Source of the DNA: Streptomyces sp. NBC_00271
Lineage (GTDB): Bacteria > Actinomycetota > Actinomycetes > Streptomycetales > Streptomycetaceae
DNA length: 64,000 nucleotides
Direction of reading: 5' to 3'
Assembly (NCBI RefSeq): GCF_036178845.1
Contig: NZ_CP108070.1
Span: forward strand, 1,674,001-1,738,000
The translations under genes were made by a program, and so were the position numbers. Positions 36,164 to 46,207 of the stretch are shown piece after piece (positions within the stretch are counted from its first letter, which is position 1; the number at the start of each line of letters is the position of its first letter). The notes beneath the pieces are model-generated. The model had not been told where the DNA came from. It saw only the letters and a program-made list of their open reading frames with translations, and ran no database searches.

Positions 36164-38920
36164 GTGTTCCATCACCCTGCCCCAAGACGGCGTTCCGCCA
36201 CGGCCGCCGTCGCCCTGGGCCTCCTGTGCACCCTCCCGACCAGCGCGTGGGCCGGGTCCCGGAGCGCCGGACCCGACGCGGCCGCACGCGTGCCGGTCAC
36301 CCCGGTGCCCGCCACCACGGGAAGCACCACCGCGCTGTCCGGGTACGCGATCCAGTCGACGGCCAAGGTCACGGACGCGGCGGCCGACGTCTCGAGCCCG
36401 GGCTATCCGGCGAGCGGCTGGTACTCGGCGGGCTCCCGCTCCACCGTCCTCGCGGCGCTGCTCGCGGACGGCAAGTACGCCGACCCGTTCTACTCGACCA
36501 ACCAGCAGAAGATCCCGAAGGCCGACTTCCAGGTCCCCTGGTGGTACCGCTCGGACTTCACGGCCACCGACACCACCGCGCGCAGCTACCTGGACTTCAG
36601 CGGGGTGATCTCGGCCGCCGACGTCTACGTCAACGGCAAGCGGGTCGCCACCGCCGCCGAAGTTGCGGGCGCCTACACACGGCACGAACTCGACATCACC
36701 TCGCTGGTGCGGTCGGGCACCAACACGGTGGCCTTCCGCATCCGGCCCAACGTGCCCACCAAGAACCTGACCATGGGTTGGTTGGACTGGCTCCAGCCTC
36801 CGCCCGACCAGAACATGGGCATCGTGCGTGACGTTCTCGTCCGCCGGGGCGGTCCGGTCGCGCTGCGCGACGCGCATGTCGTGACCGAGCTCGCCGTTCC
36901 CTCGCTCGCCTCCGCGGACCTGACGGTCAAGGCAGAGGCCCGCAACGAGACGAGCGCTCCCGTCACGGCGACGGTGTCGGGCAGCATCGGCCCGGTCGGC
37001 TCCTTCAGCAAGACCGTTTCCCTCGCCGCGCACGAGACGAAGACCGTCACCTTCTCCCCCGCCGACACCCCCGGCCTGCATCTGAGCGCGCCGAAGGTGT
37101 GGTGGCCCGCGGGCATGGGCGGACAGCCGCTGTACGGCCTCGACCTGACGGCCTCCGTCGGCGGCACCGCCTCGGACACCGCGCACGAGAACTTCGGCAT
37201 CCGCGAGGTGAAGGCGCCCCTCAACTCCGACGGCGCCCGGCAGTACAGCGTCAACGGTCGCAAGCTGCTCATCAAGGGCGGAGGCTGGTCCCCCGACGAG
37301 TTCCTGCGCTGGGACCGGACGTATGTCGAGGACCGGCTGAAGTACGCGCTCGACCTCGGCCTCAACACCATCCGCCTCGAAGGCCACATCGAGCCGGACG
37401 AGTTCTTCGACCTCGCCGACCGGTACGGCATCCTCACGCTGCCCGGCTGGGAATGCTGCGACAAGTGGGAAGGGAACGTCAACGGCAGCGAGGCCGGGGA
37501 GAAGTGGACCGCGGCCGACTACCCCGTCGCCAAGGCGTCGATGGCCGCCGAGGCCGCCCGGCTGCGCGACCACCCGAGCGTCATCTCCTTCCTCATCGGC
37601 AGCGACTTCGCGCCGGACGCGACGATCGAGAAGAACTACCTCGACGCGTTGGCCGACGCCGACTGGCCGAACCCCGTGGTCGCCGCCGCTTCCGACAAGT
37701 CCTCCCCGATCAGCGGCAGTTCGGGCATGAAGATGACCGGGCCCTACGACTGGATCCCGCCGAACTACTGGTACGCCAAGCGCGAGGGCGGCGCCACCGG
37801 CTTCAACTCCGAGACCAGCGCGGGCCCCGACATCCCCACCCTCGACACCCTGCGCCGCATGATGTCCCCCGCCGAGCTGGACACCCTGTGGAAGAACCCG
37901 ACCGCCAAGCAGTACCACCGCTCACCGTCGTCGACCTTCGGCACGCTCAAGCTGTACGACGCCGCGCTCGCGGGACGGTACGGAGCGCCGAGCGGCCTGA
38001 CCGACTACGTACGCAAGGCACAGCTCGCCCAGTACGAGAACGTACGCGCGCAGTACGAGGCGTACGGGCGCAACTCCACCGACTCCGCCAAGCCCGCGAC
38101 CGGGGTCGTCTACTGGATGTTCAACAGCGGATGGACGTCACTGCACTGGCAGTTGATGGACCGATACCTCGACCAGGGCGGCGCCTACTTCGGGGCCAAG
38201 AAGGGGAACGAGCCGCTGCACATCCAGTACTCCTACGACACCCGCTCGGTCGTCGTCGTGAACAACCGGCACGCCTCCGTGTCCGGACTCACGGCCCGGG
38301 TCACGCTCTTCAACACCGACGGTAGCCAGAAGTACGACAGGACGGCGACCGGGGTGGGCGTGGACGGGGACGGCGCCCACAGCACCCCCCTCACCGTGCC
38401 GTCCTCCGTGACCGGCCTGTCGACGACCTACCTGGCGCGCCTCGTCCTCACCGACGCCGAGGGCAAGGAGGTCAGCCGCAACGTCTACTGGCTGTCCACC
38501 AAGTCCGACACCCTCGACTGGGCCAAGACCGACTGGTACTACACGCCGACGACGAGCTACGCGGACCTCAAGGGGCTCAACTCCATGGCACGGGTGCCGG
38601 TTTCGGCGACGGCCTCGACCTCGGTCGGCGTGGACGGCGCGTCCAGGACGACCGTCACGGTACGGAACACCGGGACCGGGAAGACTCCTTCTCTGCTGAC
38701 CGACGTGCACCTCGTGGACGCCGCCGGCAAGCCCGTCCTGCCCGTTCGGTGGTCCGACAACCAGGTCAGCCTGTGGCCCGGCGAGTCCACGACGCTCACC
38801 GCCACCTACCGGACGGCCGACCTGCACGGTTCGGCCCCCCGGGTTCGGGTCTCGGGATGGAACACGCCGGAGACGACCGTCCCGGCGGCCGGCACCCGAT
38901 CCACCCGACACGGAGGGTGA
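36164..38920 (+). CDS. csxA: Secreted GH2 exo-beta-D-glucosaminidase
   Basis: This 918-aa protein starts at GTG 36164, six bases after AAGGAG. The signal peptide (RRRSATAAVALGLLCTLPTS, then AWA) is followed by a GH2 sugar-binding domain, immunoglobulin-like domains and a TIM barrel. It has the exo-glucosaminidase variant of the acid/base site, FLIGSDFAPD (Asp in place of the usual NE), and a nucleophile-type TGFNSETSAGPDIP. It would release glucosamine from the non-reducing end of chitosan oligomers outside the cell. A consensus promoter with an overlapping ROK site precedes it. GH2 mannosidases are the main alternative. Confidence 0.85.
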   Translation: MFHHPAPRRRSATAAVALGLLCTLPTSAWAGSRSAGPDAAARVPVTPVPATTGSTTALSGYAIQSTAKVTDAAADVSSPGYPASGWYSAGSRSTVLAALLADGKYADPFYSTNQQKIPKADFQVPWWYRSDFTATDTTARSYLDFSGVISAADVYVNGKRVATAAEVAGAYTRHELDITSLVRSGTNTVAFRIRPNVPTKNLTMGWLDWLQPPPDQNMGIVRDVLVRRGGPVALRDAHVVTELAVPSLASADLTVKAEARNETSAPVTATVSGSIGPVGSFSKTVSLAAHETKTVTFSPADTPGLHLSAPKVWWPAGMGGQPLYGLDLTASVGGTASDTAHENFGIREVKAPLNSDGARQYSVNGRKLLIKGGGWSPDEFLRWDRTYVEDRLKYALDLGLNTIRLEGHIEPDEFFDLADRYGILTLPGWECCDKWEGNVNGSEAGEKWTAADYPVAKASMAAEAARLRDHPSVISFLIGSDFAPDATIEKNYLDALADADWPNPVVAAASDKSSPISGSSGMKMTGPYDWIPPNYWYAKREGGATGFNSETSAGPDIPTLDTLRRMMSPAELDTLWKNPTAKQYHRSPSSTFGTLKLYDAALAGRYGAPSGLTDYVRKAQLAQYENVRAQYEAYGRNSTDSAKPATGVVYWMFNSGWTSLHWQLMDRYLDQGGAYFGAKKGNEPLHIQYSYDTRSVVVVNNRHASVSGLTARVTLFNTDGSQKYDRTATGVGVDGDGAHSTPLTVPSSVTGLSTTYLARLVLTDAEGKEVSRNVYWLSTKSDTLDWAKTDWYYTPTTSYADLKGLNSMARVPVSATASTSVGVDGASRTTVTVRNTGTGKTPSLLTDVHLVDAAGKPVLPVRWSDNQVSLWPGESTTLTATYRTADLHGSAPRVRVSGWNTPETTVPAAGTRSTRHGG

Positions 38921-38944
38921 CAGCGACTCGCGCGTTTCATGCCT

Positions 38945-38963
38945 TATGACCTGAATAGTCATA
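38945..38963. promoter_or_regulatory. Palindrome upstream of the small secreted protein gene
   Basis: TATGAC-N7-GTCATA is a perfect 6-bp inverted repeat, followed by TAGGGT (38970-38975) that could be a -10. It is a candidate operator for the gene at 39078. Confidence 0.35.
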
Positions 38964-39077
38964 TGTCTAGGGTATGTCGCTGCCGATTCCGTCACAGAGA
39001 GTCGAATAGCGTGACGGGCGTCGCGCCGGCCGAACACCGGCGCACCTCGACTCTCCGACTACCTGCAAGGAGTGAGC

Positions 39078-39860
39078 GTGAAAGCTCGTTTTGGCGTGAG
39101 CCGGGGAAAGGCGCTTGCGGCCACCGCACTGGCCGCGATCCTCGCCTCGACCGTCCCGGGATCGGTGCCCGCTCTCGCTGATGGAAACCGAGTGCACTCG
39201 GAGCACTGGGGTGTGATCACCCGCACCACGATCGGCTCCCCCGTCGCCGCTCTCAGGAACGGCCCGTACGGCTCCGCCGGCGTGCTGGACTCCTCCGGCA
39301 GGCCGCCCTACGGAAAGGGCAGCCTCGGAATCGAGGTCGCGGACAGGTCCACCTCACTGACCAGTCCCAGCGAGAGGGTGGACTTCGGCAACGAGGTCGA
39401 CTTCCTCGGCGATCCGGTGCTGAGCCTGAACAAGGTCGGGTTCCACGTCTTCCAGACCGGCGCGAACATCAACTACGGCGGCACGAAGAACATGCCGAAC
39501 ATCAGGTTCGAGATCAATCCGAACGTGAGCGCGCACCCCGGCGACAACTACTCCGCGCTGGTGTGGGTACCGGACGCGGCACCGGTGACGAACCGCTGGA
39601 GCGGCTACATCGATGCCACCACGACCGGCTACTGGTACCTCACGGGCGGCGAGACCGCCTGCAACGGCCCTGTCGCGCACTGCTCCCTCGCGCAGCTGAG
39701 GACCTCGCTCAACGACGGCGGCCCGGTGCCGACCATCTACTCCGCCGCCGTGGGCAAAGGCCGCGACCACATGTGGGTCGGCGCCGTGGACGGTCTGCGG
39801 ATCAATCAGTACGTCTACGACTTCGAGGCCGGCGGCGTCAAGACGCATCACGTCGCCTGA
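39078..39860 (+). CDS. Secreted protein of unknown function (260 aa)
   Basis: The GTG at 39078 is chosen because AAGGAG (39067-39072) would overlap the in-frame GTG at 39072. A signal peptide (ARFGVSRGKALAATALAAIL, cleavage near PALA-DG) is followed by a beta-rich region with few Cys (ACNGPVAHC). No domain is recognised. It ends in a strong bidirectional terminator facing the convergent CBM-bearing hydrolase. Confidence 0.75.
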   Translation: MKARFGVSRGKALAATALAAILASTVPGSVPALADGNRVHSEHWGVITRTTIGSPVAALRNGPYGSAGVLDSSGRPPYGKGSLGIEVADRSTSLTSPSERVDFGNEVDFLGDPVLSLNKVGFHVFQTGANINYGGTKNMPNIRFEINPNVSAHPGDNYSALVWVPDAAPVTNRWSGYIDATTTGYWYLTGGETACNGPVAHCSLAQLRTSLNDGGPVPTIYSAAVGKGRDHMWVGAVDGLRINQYVYDFEAGGVKTHHVA

Positions 39861-39891
39861 CGCGGCGGGCGCCCCGAACTCCGGTGCGCGA

Positions 39892-39921
39892 GAGGGCGGG
39901 CCCGCTCCTGGGCCCGCCCTC
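39892..39921. terminator. Bidirectional terminator
   Basis: A perfect 12-bp stem GAGGGCGGGCCC/GGGCCCGCCCTC with a 6-nt loop lies between two convergent secreted-protein genes. Confidence 0.8.
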
Positions 39922-39935
39922 TCACTTGTTCGCGC

Positions 39936-41378
39936 TCAGCTCACGTTGAGCGCCGTGTCGTCGAGGACGAACGACGTCTGCAGGGTGGAGCCCTCGGTAC
40001 CGGTGAACTTGACGGTGACCGTCTGCCCGGCGTAGCTGGACAGGTCGAAACTGCGCAGCGTGTAGCCCGACGCGGCGTTCAGGTTCGAGTACGTGGCGAG
40101 CGTCGACAGGACCGTGCCGCTGCTGTTGAGCACCTGGGCCTTGAGGGTGTCGTAGGCCGTGCTGGTGGTCGTCTCGGCCGTGTCCACGTGGAGATAGAAG
40201 TTCAGGGTGGCCGCGCAGCCGGACGGGATGGTGACCGACTGGGAGAGCGTGTCCGTGTTGGCCGAGCCGTAGCCGTTCAGCCAAGCCTTGTAGGAGCCCG
40301 TACGGGCGGCCTCGCTGGAGCTGTTGGTGATGACACCGCTGGTCGCGGTCCAGGACGTGTTGCCCGACTCGAAGCCGGGGTTGGCGAGCAGTTGGGCGGC
40401 CGTGCAGGTACCGCCGCCCCCTCCACCGCCGCTGCTGCCGCCGCCCGCGAGCCACTCGGTGGCGTTCAGGGCGAGGGCGGCGTCGGTGGCGCCGGTGTCG
40501 TTCCAGCCGTCGTACAGGGTGTTGCCGGACTGACCGGTGCCGTCGTCGATCGGCGAACTGTCGCCCCAGAACGCCACTCGGCCGCTGCCGAAGGTGCTGG
40601 TGGCGAAGAACGCTCCCGTGTTGCCGGAGTATCCGGTGCGGTAGAGCAGGCCCTTGACGGCCGAGTTGTCGGCCGGCTTGAGCGTGGCCGTCGTACCACT
40701 GGCGATCAGGCTCTTGGTGACCGTACCGAACGAGCCGTGCAGGACCGCGTTGCTGCTGTCGCTGATGGCGCTCGGGTAGTCGGAGCTGATGCTCAGCGTG
40801 TCGATGGAGAACCCGAACGGGTCGGTGGAGTCGACGCTGTTGTTGGTCATCAGGTCGTTGAGGATCTCGACCGCGTCCTCACCGTCGCTGTTGCGGTCGG
40901 CACCGGTGTGGTCGGAGACCATGAACAGACCGCCGCCGTTCTTCACGAACGTCATGATCGCGGTCTTCTCCGCGGTCGTGAAGAGCGTGTTGGGCTCGGG
41001 CAGCACCAGCGTGTCGAAGTTCGACAGATCGGTGGCCGTCGAGCCGCCGTAGGCCAGGCTGGAGCCCGAAGGCAGCGTCTTCAGGCTGTAGTCGCCGGTC
41101 TTCTGCAGGGCCACACCCCAGGAGGAGAGGGCGCCGGTCCAATCGGTCTCCGCCGACGGCGAGGAGTCCTGGCCCAGCGGGTCGGGCTGGCTGGTGGAGA
41201 TGATCCAGTCGGCGTTGCCGGCCGTCTCCGCGTGGGCGTTGTCGAGCAGGATGCGGTGCGGGGTCGCGGCGGCGGCCGGAGCGGCCGCGGACGCCTGGAC
41301 GGCCGCACCCGCGACGAGCAGTCCGAACACGGCCGCAGCCGTGGTGAGTCTGTGGCGGGATCTTCTGAATCCGAGCAT
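39936..41378 (-). CDS. Secreted hydrolase-like protein with C-terminal beta-sandwich
   Basis: This 480-aa protein starts at ATG 41378 after GGAGG. A signal peptide ([19 protein letters not shown], then ASA) precedes a class-I-glutaminase-like/DUF4350-type region ([38 protein letters not shown]). A Gly linker ([12 protein letters not shown]) then leads to a carbohydrate-binding-like beta-sandwich ([17 protein letters not shown]). The N-terminal activity is uncertain; a polysaccharide-associated hydrolase is a reasonable guess. Confidence 0.7.
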   Translation of the reverse strand: MLGFRRSRHRLTTAAAVFGLLVAGAAVQASAAAPAAAATPHRILLDNAHAETAGNADWIISTSQPDPLGQDSSPSAETDWTGALSSWGVALQKTGDYSLKTLPSGSSLAYGGSTATDLSNFDTLVLPEPNTLFTTAEKTAIMTFVKNGGGLFMVSDHTGADRNSDGEDAVEILNDLMTNNSVDSTDPFGFSIDTLSISSDYPSAISDSSNAVLHGSFGTVTKSLIASGTTATLKPADNSAVKGLLYRTGYSGNTGAFFATSTFGSGRVAFWGDSSPIDDGTGQSGNTLYDGWNDTGATDAALALNATEWLAGGGSSGGGGGGGTCTAAQLLANPGFESGNTSWTATSGVITNSSSEAARTGSYKAWLNGYGSANTDTLSQSVTIPSGCAATLNFYLHVDTAETTTSTAYDTLKAQVLNSSGTVLSTLATYSNLNAASGYTLRSFDLSSYAGQTVTVKFTGTEGSTLQTSFVLDDTALNVS

Positions 41379-41611
41379 CCTGCAAACCTCCATGAGGGGT
41401 GGGGAGAGGCGGTGCGGGCGCCAAGTCTGCGCGCGTAGAACGGTGGTTGGCCGTCTGCCGCGCGACAGATTCTTGAACGGTACATGACAGGAACGCGAGT
41501 GAACAGGAGCCCGTCGGAGCGGACGCGGGACGGCCGGAAAGCGGAACGGACTGTCTTCGCCCGCAGGGGGAACACACCTAACTGCGGGGGTCCTGGCAAA
41601 AAGGGGCGGAC

Positions 41612-41875
41612 ATGGAGATCTCAGGCATCATCAGTGCCATTCTCATCGGCATCATCATCGGCATACTGGGCCGGCTCGTGGTCCCGGGACGCCAGCGCAT
41701 CGGCATCCTGTGGACGATCCTCGTCGGCATCGTGGCCGCGTTCATCGGCTCGGGGATCGCCGCCGCGTTCGGCGTGGCGAACACGAAGGGCGTCGACTGG
41801 ATCGAGTGGCTCATTCAGATCGGACTCGCGGCGGTGGGCGTCGCGGCGCTCGACCGGGTGAAGGTGCGCCGCTGA
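41612..41875 (+). CDS. GlsB/YeaQ/YmgE-family membrane protein
   Basis: This 87-aa protein has three hydrophobic helices and the family motif [20 protein letters not shown] (transglycosylase-associated protein family). Members are small inner-membrane stress-related proteins of unknown activity. It is monocistronic. Confidence 0.85.
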   Translation: MEISGIISAILIGIIIGILGRLVVPGRQRIGILWTILVGIVAAFIGSGIAAAFGVANTKGVDWIEWLIQIGLAAVGVAALDRVKVRR

Positions 41876-41927
41876 CGGGGCCGACCGGCGGTCGGTGACG
41901 CCGTCCCCGCCCGGACGACGTCCGGTG

Positions 41928-42701
41928 TCACCCGTACACGTACGGCGTTGTCGTGGTCAGGGGCTCGAAGCCCAGACGGGCGAGGACCGGGCGGCTCTGG
42001 CTGGTGGCGTCCACCTGGACATAGCGGTAGCCGCGCTCGGCGGCGACGCGGGCGCGGTGGGCGACCAGCGCGCGGTAGATGCCGCGGCGACGCCAGGAGT
42101 CGATGGTGCCGCCGCCCCAGAGGCCGGCGAAGCGGGTGCCGGGGACCAGCTCCATGCGGGCGGCGCTGACCGGGACGTCACCGGCGAGGGCCACCACCGC
42201 GACGACGTTGTCCTCGTCGCCGGTGAGCTGGGCGAGGAGTTGGTGGCGCATCCGGGTGCTGTCCGTACCGAAGGCCTGTTCGTGGACGTCCGCGACGAGG
42301 TCGACGCCCGCGCGGTCGGTGACGGGCAGCAGCCGTACGCCCTCGGGCGGCTGGGCGTCGAGCGCGAGGTCGCCCAACTCGGCGATCATCAGGGTCTCCT
42401 CGGGCTGGGCGACGAACCCGGCGGCGCGCAGCCGCTTTCCCAGGCCCTCGGGCTTGTCGTGCCCGTACAGCTTCCACTCGAACTCGCGGCCGAGTTCGCC
42501 GAAGTAGCGCATCTGCTCGGCGATCGCGGCATCGGCGATCGATTCGTCCAGGTCCGACCAGATCACTCCGTTCCAGCCGTGCTCGGTGCCGACCTGGCGC
42601 ACCACCTTGTCGACGCGCTCGACCCGGGCTCCCGGGCTGTCGGGCCGCGCGCCCTCCCGCATGTCCCGGTCGAACAGGGCCAGTACCGCAACGTGATCCA
42701 T
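41928..42701 (-). CDS. GNAT N-acetyltransferase
   Basis: This 257-aa protein starts at ATG 42701 (MDHVAVLALFDRDMREGARP). The C-terminal half is a GNAT fold: GLWGGGTIDSWRRRGIYRAL contains the acetyl-CoA pyrophosphate loop, followed by YRYVQVDATSQSRPVLARLG. The N-terminal half is a second, degenerate GNAT-like lobe. Substrate unknown. Confidence 0.78.
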   Translation of the reverse strand: MDHVAVLALFDRDMREGARPDSPGARVERVDKVVRQVGTEHGWNGVIWSDLDESIADAAIAEQMRYFGELGREFEWKLYGHDKPEGLGKRLRAAGFVAQPEETLMIAELGDLALDAQPPEGVRLLPVTDRAGVDLVADVHEQAFGTDSTRMRHQLLAQLTGDEDNVVAVVALAGDVPVSAARMELVPGTRFAGLWGGGTIDSWRRRGIYRALVAHRARVAAERGYRYVQVDATSQSRPVLARLGFEPLTTTTPYVYG

Positions 42702-42744
42702 GGGGTCACTCCAGCACCCCGGAGCGCATAGGGCAACGGCTCTG

Positions 42745-42782
42745 CACCGGGGCGGAGTCGATCGGCCCACTCCACCCCGGTG
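42745..42782 (-). terminator. Terminator after the GH27 gene
   Basis: A CACCGGGG-CGGAGT/ACTCC-ACCCCGGTG stem lies in the gap between the GH27 stop and the GNAT start, both minus strand. Confidence 0.55.
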
Positions 42783-42805
42783 TTTCGTCCCTGGTCAGGC
42801 ACGGT

Positions 42806-44812
42806 TCAGTTGCGGGTCCACTGCTGGTTGGATCCGCCGTTGCACGACCAGAGGTCGATCAGGGTTCCGTTCGCCGTCGCGGCGCCCAGCGCGTCCAGGC
42901 ACAGGCCCGAGACATTGTTGGTGACGGTTCCGTTGGAGTTGAAGGTCCACTTCTGGTTGGTGCCGCCGTTGCAGTCCCACAGGACGACCTTGGTGCCATT
43001 GGCGGTACCGCTGTTGTAGGCGTCGAGGCACTTGTTGCCGTAGACCACCAGTTCACCGCGCGAGGTGTAGGTGAACGTCTGGTTCTGGCCACCGCCGCAG
43101 TCCCACAGTTCGGCCTGGCTGTTGTTGGTGATCGTGCTCTTGAAGAAGTCCAGGCACCGTCCGGATCCGGTGCCGACGACCGCCGTCCCGTTGGTGCCCG
43201 GGACGGCGCGCACGGCCACGGCGTCGATGTCGGGCGCGGTGCCCAAGGCCCCGAAGGTCAGCGTGTTGGAGCCCTTCGCCAGGGACGCGAGGACGGAGAC
43301 GGTCCGGTAGGTGGTCGCCGAGCCGGTGGGCGGGAAGGCCAGCGTCTGCGCGTACTGGCCACCCACCTGAAGCGTCGCCTTGCGGTCCGCGGTACCCCCG
43401 TTGGCGTAGGTGATGTCGATCAACTCGGTGCCCGCGGCGGACGCCGTGACTCCGGTGAAGGCCGGGGTCGTCGCGGACGTGGTGTCCTCGTACGTCGTCC
43501 CGGACGCCTCGGTGCCGGAGACGGTGAGCAGCACACCCTCGCCCGCGGGGACGCTGGTGGTGTAACTCGTCGCGAACGAACCGGCGTTGGACGCCGACCA
43601 GACGTTGCGTACGGCGGCGGAGGCGGTGGTCAGACCCATGTCCTGCCAGCGGGCGGTGATGTTCGCCGCGGCGGACGTACGATTCAGCAGCAGGACCGCG
43701 CGCTTGCCGGTACCGGAGAGGATCTTGCTGTAAACCTGCAGGCCGGTGCTGTCCTCGGCGACCTTGACGCCCTGGAGGCCGCGCGGGTCCTGGTCGATCG
43801 CGACGACCTCGGAGTTGGTGAGGATCGAGGCGGTCGTCGCACTCATGGTGGCCAGGTTGTTGCCCGCGAGCAGGGGGGCGCCGGAGATCGCCCACAGGCC
43901 CATGTGGGTGCGGTTCTGGGCGGCGCTCAGGCCGTTCATGCCGACCGTCATCATGTCCGGGTCGTTGTAGTAACCGGTGTGCTGGGCGGCGGGGTGCAGC
44001 GACTTGTCGAAGTTGGCCAGGATGCTGGTCATCGTCGGGTTGTCGGGGTAGTAGACGATGTCGGTGCTGGTGCGCCACATCGCGCCCGTGCCGGCAGCCC
44101 AGTTCCAGGGGTTGCCCGTGCCCCACTCGCACAGTGACAGCACCAGTGAGCGGCCCGTGACCGCGGTCGCGGCGGTGTTGGCGTCGCGGATCGCCTTGTA
44201 CGTCGTCTCCTGGTCGAGGCCCTCGGCGTCACCGCCGCACCAGTCGACCTTCAGGAAGTCGAAGCCCCAGTTCTGGAAGGTCTCCAGGTCCTGCTGGTTG
44301 TGGCCCTCCATACCGGTGTTGGGTGCGGCGGGCGTCCCCGAGGGGGTCGGGTAGTAGTAGCCGCAGCCGTTCTTGCCCGCGTCGGTGTAGATCCCGGCCT
44401 TGAGGCCCTTGCTGTGGATGTAGTCGACGATGGCTTTCATCCCGCCCGGCCACTTGGCGGTGTCGACGGTGATGTTGCCGCTGCTGTCGCGGGTGCCCAG
44501 CCACCAGCCCTCGTCGATGTTGACGTACTTGTAGCCCGCGGCGGCCATGCCCGACGACACGAGGGCGTCGGCCTGGGCCTTGATGGTGTCGTAGTCGATG
44601 ACGCTGGCGAAGGTGTTCCAGGACGCCCAGCCCATCGGGGCCGGTGCGACCCCGATCTGGTTGGTGCTGACGGCGGTCGGCTCGGCGGTGAGCGAAGTGG
44701 CGGAGCGTCCGACTCCGGCCAATCCGGCGATGGCCAGGCCCAGGACGACGCCATGAACGGCTGCGCGCTTCAGGAGGCCCCTGAGGCGCGCGGTGTGCGA
44801 ATGGGGGGACAT
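42806..44812 (-). CDS. Secreted GH27 alpha-galactosidase with NPCBM-like and ricin-type domains
   Basis: This 668-aa protein starts at ATG 44812 (MSPHSHTARLRGLLKR). A signal peptide precedes a GH27 barrel (PMGWASWNTFASVI, YVNIDEGWWLG) with nucleophile FLKVDWCGG and acid/base region MWRTSTDIVYYPDN. A beta-sandwich (TELIDITYANGGTADRKATL) and a ricin-B-type lectin with QxW-like repeats (LWDCNGGTNQKWTFNSNG) follow. It would remove alpha-galactosyl groups from plant galactomannans; beta-L-arabinopyranosidase is an alternative within the family. A perfect palindromic operator lies just upstream. Confidence 0.88.
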   Translation of the reverse strand: MSPHSHTARLRGLLKRAAVHGVVLGLAIAGLAGVGRSATSLTAEPTAVSTNQIGVAPAPMGWASWNTFASVIDYDTIKAQADALVSSGMAAAGYKYVNIDEGWWLGTRDSSGNITVDTAKWPGGMKAIVDYIHSKGLKAGIYTDAGKNGCGYYYPTPSGTPAAPNTGMEGHNQQDLETFQNWGFDFLKVDWCGGDAEGLDQETTYKAIRDANTAATAVTGRSLVLSLCEWGTGNPWNWAAGTGAMWRTSTDIVYYPDNPTMTSILANFDKSLHPAAQHTGYYNDPDMMTVGMNGLSAAQNRTHMGLWAISGAPLLAGNNLATMSATTASILTNSEVVAIDQDPRGLQGVKVAEDSTGLQVYSKILSGTGKRAVLLLNRTSAAANITARWQDMGLTTASAAVRNVWSASNAGSFATSYTTSVPAGEGVLLTVSGTEASGTTYEDTTSATTPAFTGVTASAAGTELIDITYANGGTADRKATLQVGGQYAQTLAFPPTGSATTYRTVSVLASLAKGSNTLTFGALGTAPDIDAVAVRAVPGTNGTAVVGTGSGRCLDFFKSTITNNSQAELWDCGGGQNQTFTYTSRGELVVYGNKCLDAYNSGTANGTKVVLWDCNGGTNQKWTFNSNGTVTNNVSGLCLDALGAATANGTLIDLWSCNGGSNQQWTRN

Positions 44813-44831
44813 GCGGCTCTCCCTTGGGCGG

Positions 44832-44853
44832 TTTGTTCGCAGACTCGAACAAA
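44832..44853. promoter_or_regulatory. Perfect palindromic operator before the GH27 gene
   Basis: TTTGTTCG-N6-CGAACAAA is an exact 8+6+8 palindrome 20 bp upstream of the GH27 start. It abuts a minus-strand TTGACT (44854-44859) that could be the -35. The shape suits a LacI- or DeoR-type repressor, but no such gene is in the window. Confidence 0.65.
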
Positions 44854-45051
44854 AGTCAACGAGACTCGCCATATGGGAGCCGCCATTCCGCAGGCGCGTC
44901 AAGTCCCTTGCCGGCAGAGCCCGTTCACGTTCGGCCACACCGTCGGTGAACGTCTCCGCGCCCCGGAGGCCGCCCGTCGCGTCGCCACCCGCACGCGGTA
45001 CCTTCGGTTCGATCCGGCCCGACCCGGCCGGCAAAGATCTCAAGCATCGGG

Positions 45052-45807
45052 ATGGTCATGCGCGAGGACGCGATCGTCGAGGTGGCGGCCGGAATCCATC
45101 TGGTTCACGGCAGCAACACCAACTGGGTGATCCTGACCGAGGGGGACGCCGTCACCCTGATCGACACCGGATATCCGGGTGACCGCCCGGACGTCCTCGC
45201 CTCCCTCGACGCGCTCGGCCACTCCCCCGAGGCCATCAGCGCCGTACTCATCACCCACGCGCACAACGACCATCTCGGGTCGGCCGAGTACCTGAGCAGC
45301 ACATACGGCGTCCCGGTCCATCTGCACGAGGAGGAGGTGCCGCACGCGCGCCGCGAGTTCCTCCAGCAGGTGAGCGTGGGCGAGGTGATGCGCCAGGCCT
45401 GGCGTCCCGGCGTGCTGCCCTGGGCGGTGCACGCGATCCGGTCCGGCGGCAAGGCGGATGTCCGGATGACCCGGCCCGAGCCGTTCCCCGGCCAGGGGGC
45501 GCTCGATCTTCCCGGCGGTCCGGTGCCGGTGCACACACCCGGGCACACCGCCGGACACTGTGTCTACCACCTGCCGGACGCCGGCATCGTGATCTCCGGC
45601 GACGCCCTGGTCAGCGGCCACCCCACCTCGCGGATACAGGGACCGCAGCTGCTGCCCGCCATGTTCCACGCCGAGCGCGCGAACGCCCTCGCGTCGCTGA
45701 AGCTCATCGAGGCACTCTCGGCGGACGTCCTGCTGCCCGGTCACGGCCCCGTGCACCGCGGATCCGTGAGCGAGGCGGCCCAGCGCGCCCGGGCACTCGC
45801 CAACTGA
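45052..45807 (+). CDS. MBL-fold metallo-hydrolase
   Basis: This protein (ATG 45052 or 45058; ~250 aa) has the zinc motif ITHAHNDHLGS and later THTAGHC-type (HTPGHTAGHCVYH) and SGDAL ligands. It belongs to the glyoxalase-II/lactonase-like superfamily. It is single and convergent with a MerR gene. Substrate unknown. Confidence 0.85.
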   Translation: MVMREDAIVEVAAGIHLVHGSNTNWVILTEGDAVTLIDTGYPGDRPDVLASLDALGHSPEAISAVLITHAHNDHLGSAEYLSSTYGVPVHLHEEEVPHARREFLQQVSVGEVMRQAWRPGVLPWAVHAIRSGGKADVRMTRPEPFPGQGALDLPGGPVPVHTPGHTAGHCVYHLPDAGIVISGDALVSGHPTSRIQGPQLLPAMFHAERANALASLKLIEALSADVLLPGHGPVHRGSVSEAAQRARALAN

Positions 45808-45829
45808 CGGCCGCCGTGAGCCCGCCGAC

Positions 45830-46207
45830 TCAGGGCCGCGGGGTTCCCGGCTGGACGGTGTCGAGGTAGGCCCGCAGCGCGTCCCGGTTGCGGGCCAGGC
45901 AGTCGATGCGGCTCTGGATGCGGTCGATCTCGCTCCGCAGGAGTGCGGCGGTCTCCTGGGTCAGGCACTCGGGGTGGAGAGGGATCTCGCCGGGGTCGGA
46001 CAGGAACGGCAGGATGACACGGATGATCTCGGTGGTGAGCCCGGAGTCGAGCCGTCCGCGGATCTGCCGTACGCACGGGACGGCCGCGTCGCCGTACGAG
46101 CGATAGCCGTTGGCGACCCGCGCGGGGCGCAGCAGGCCCTGCTCCTCGTAGTAGCGCAGCATCCGGGTGTGGACGCCGGTGCGGCGCGACAGCTCACCGA
46201 TCCTCAT
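45830..46207 (-). CDS. MerR-family transcriptional regulator
   Basis: This 125-aa protein starts at ATG 46207. It has the MerR HTH and wing (MRIGELSRRTGVHTRMLRYY, EEQGLLRPARVANGYRSY) followed by a dimerisation helix (LRSEIDRIQSRIDCLARNRD). The short C-terminus lacks Cys clusters, so a metal sensor is unlikely. Possible target: the convergent MBL gene or an unmarked gene upstream. Confidence 0.87.
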   Translation of the reverse strand: MRIGELSRRTGVHTRMLRYYEEQGLLRPARVANGYRSYGDAAVPCVRQIRGRLDSGLTTEIIRVILPFLSDPGEIPLHPECLTQETAALLRSEIDRIQSRIDCLARNRDALRAYLDTVQPGTPRP

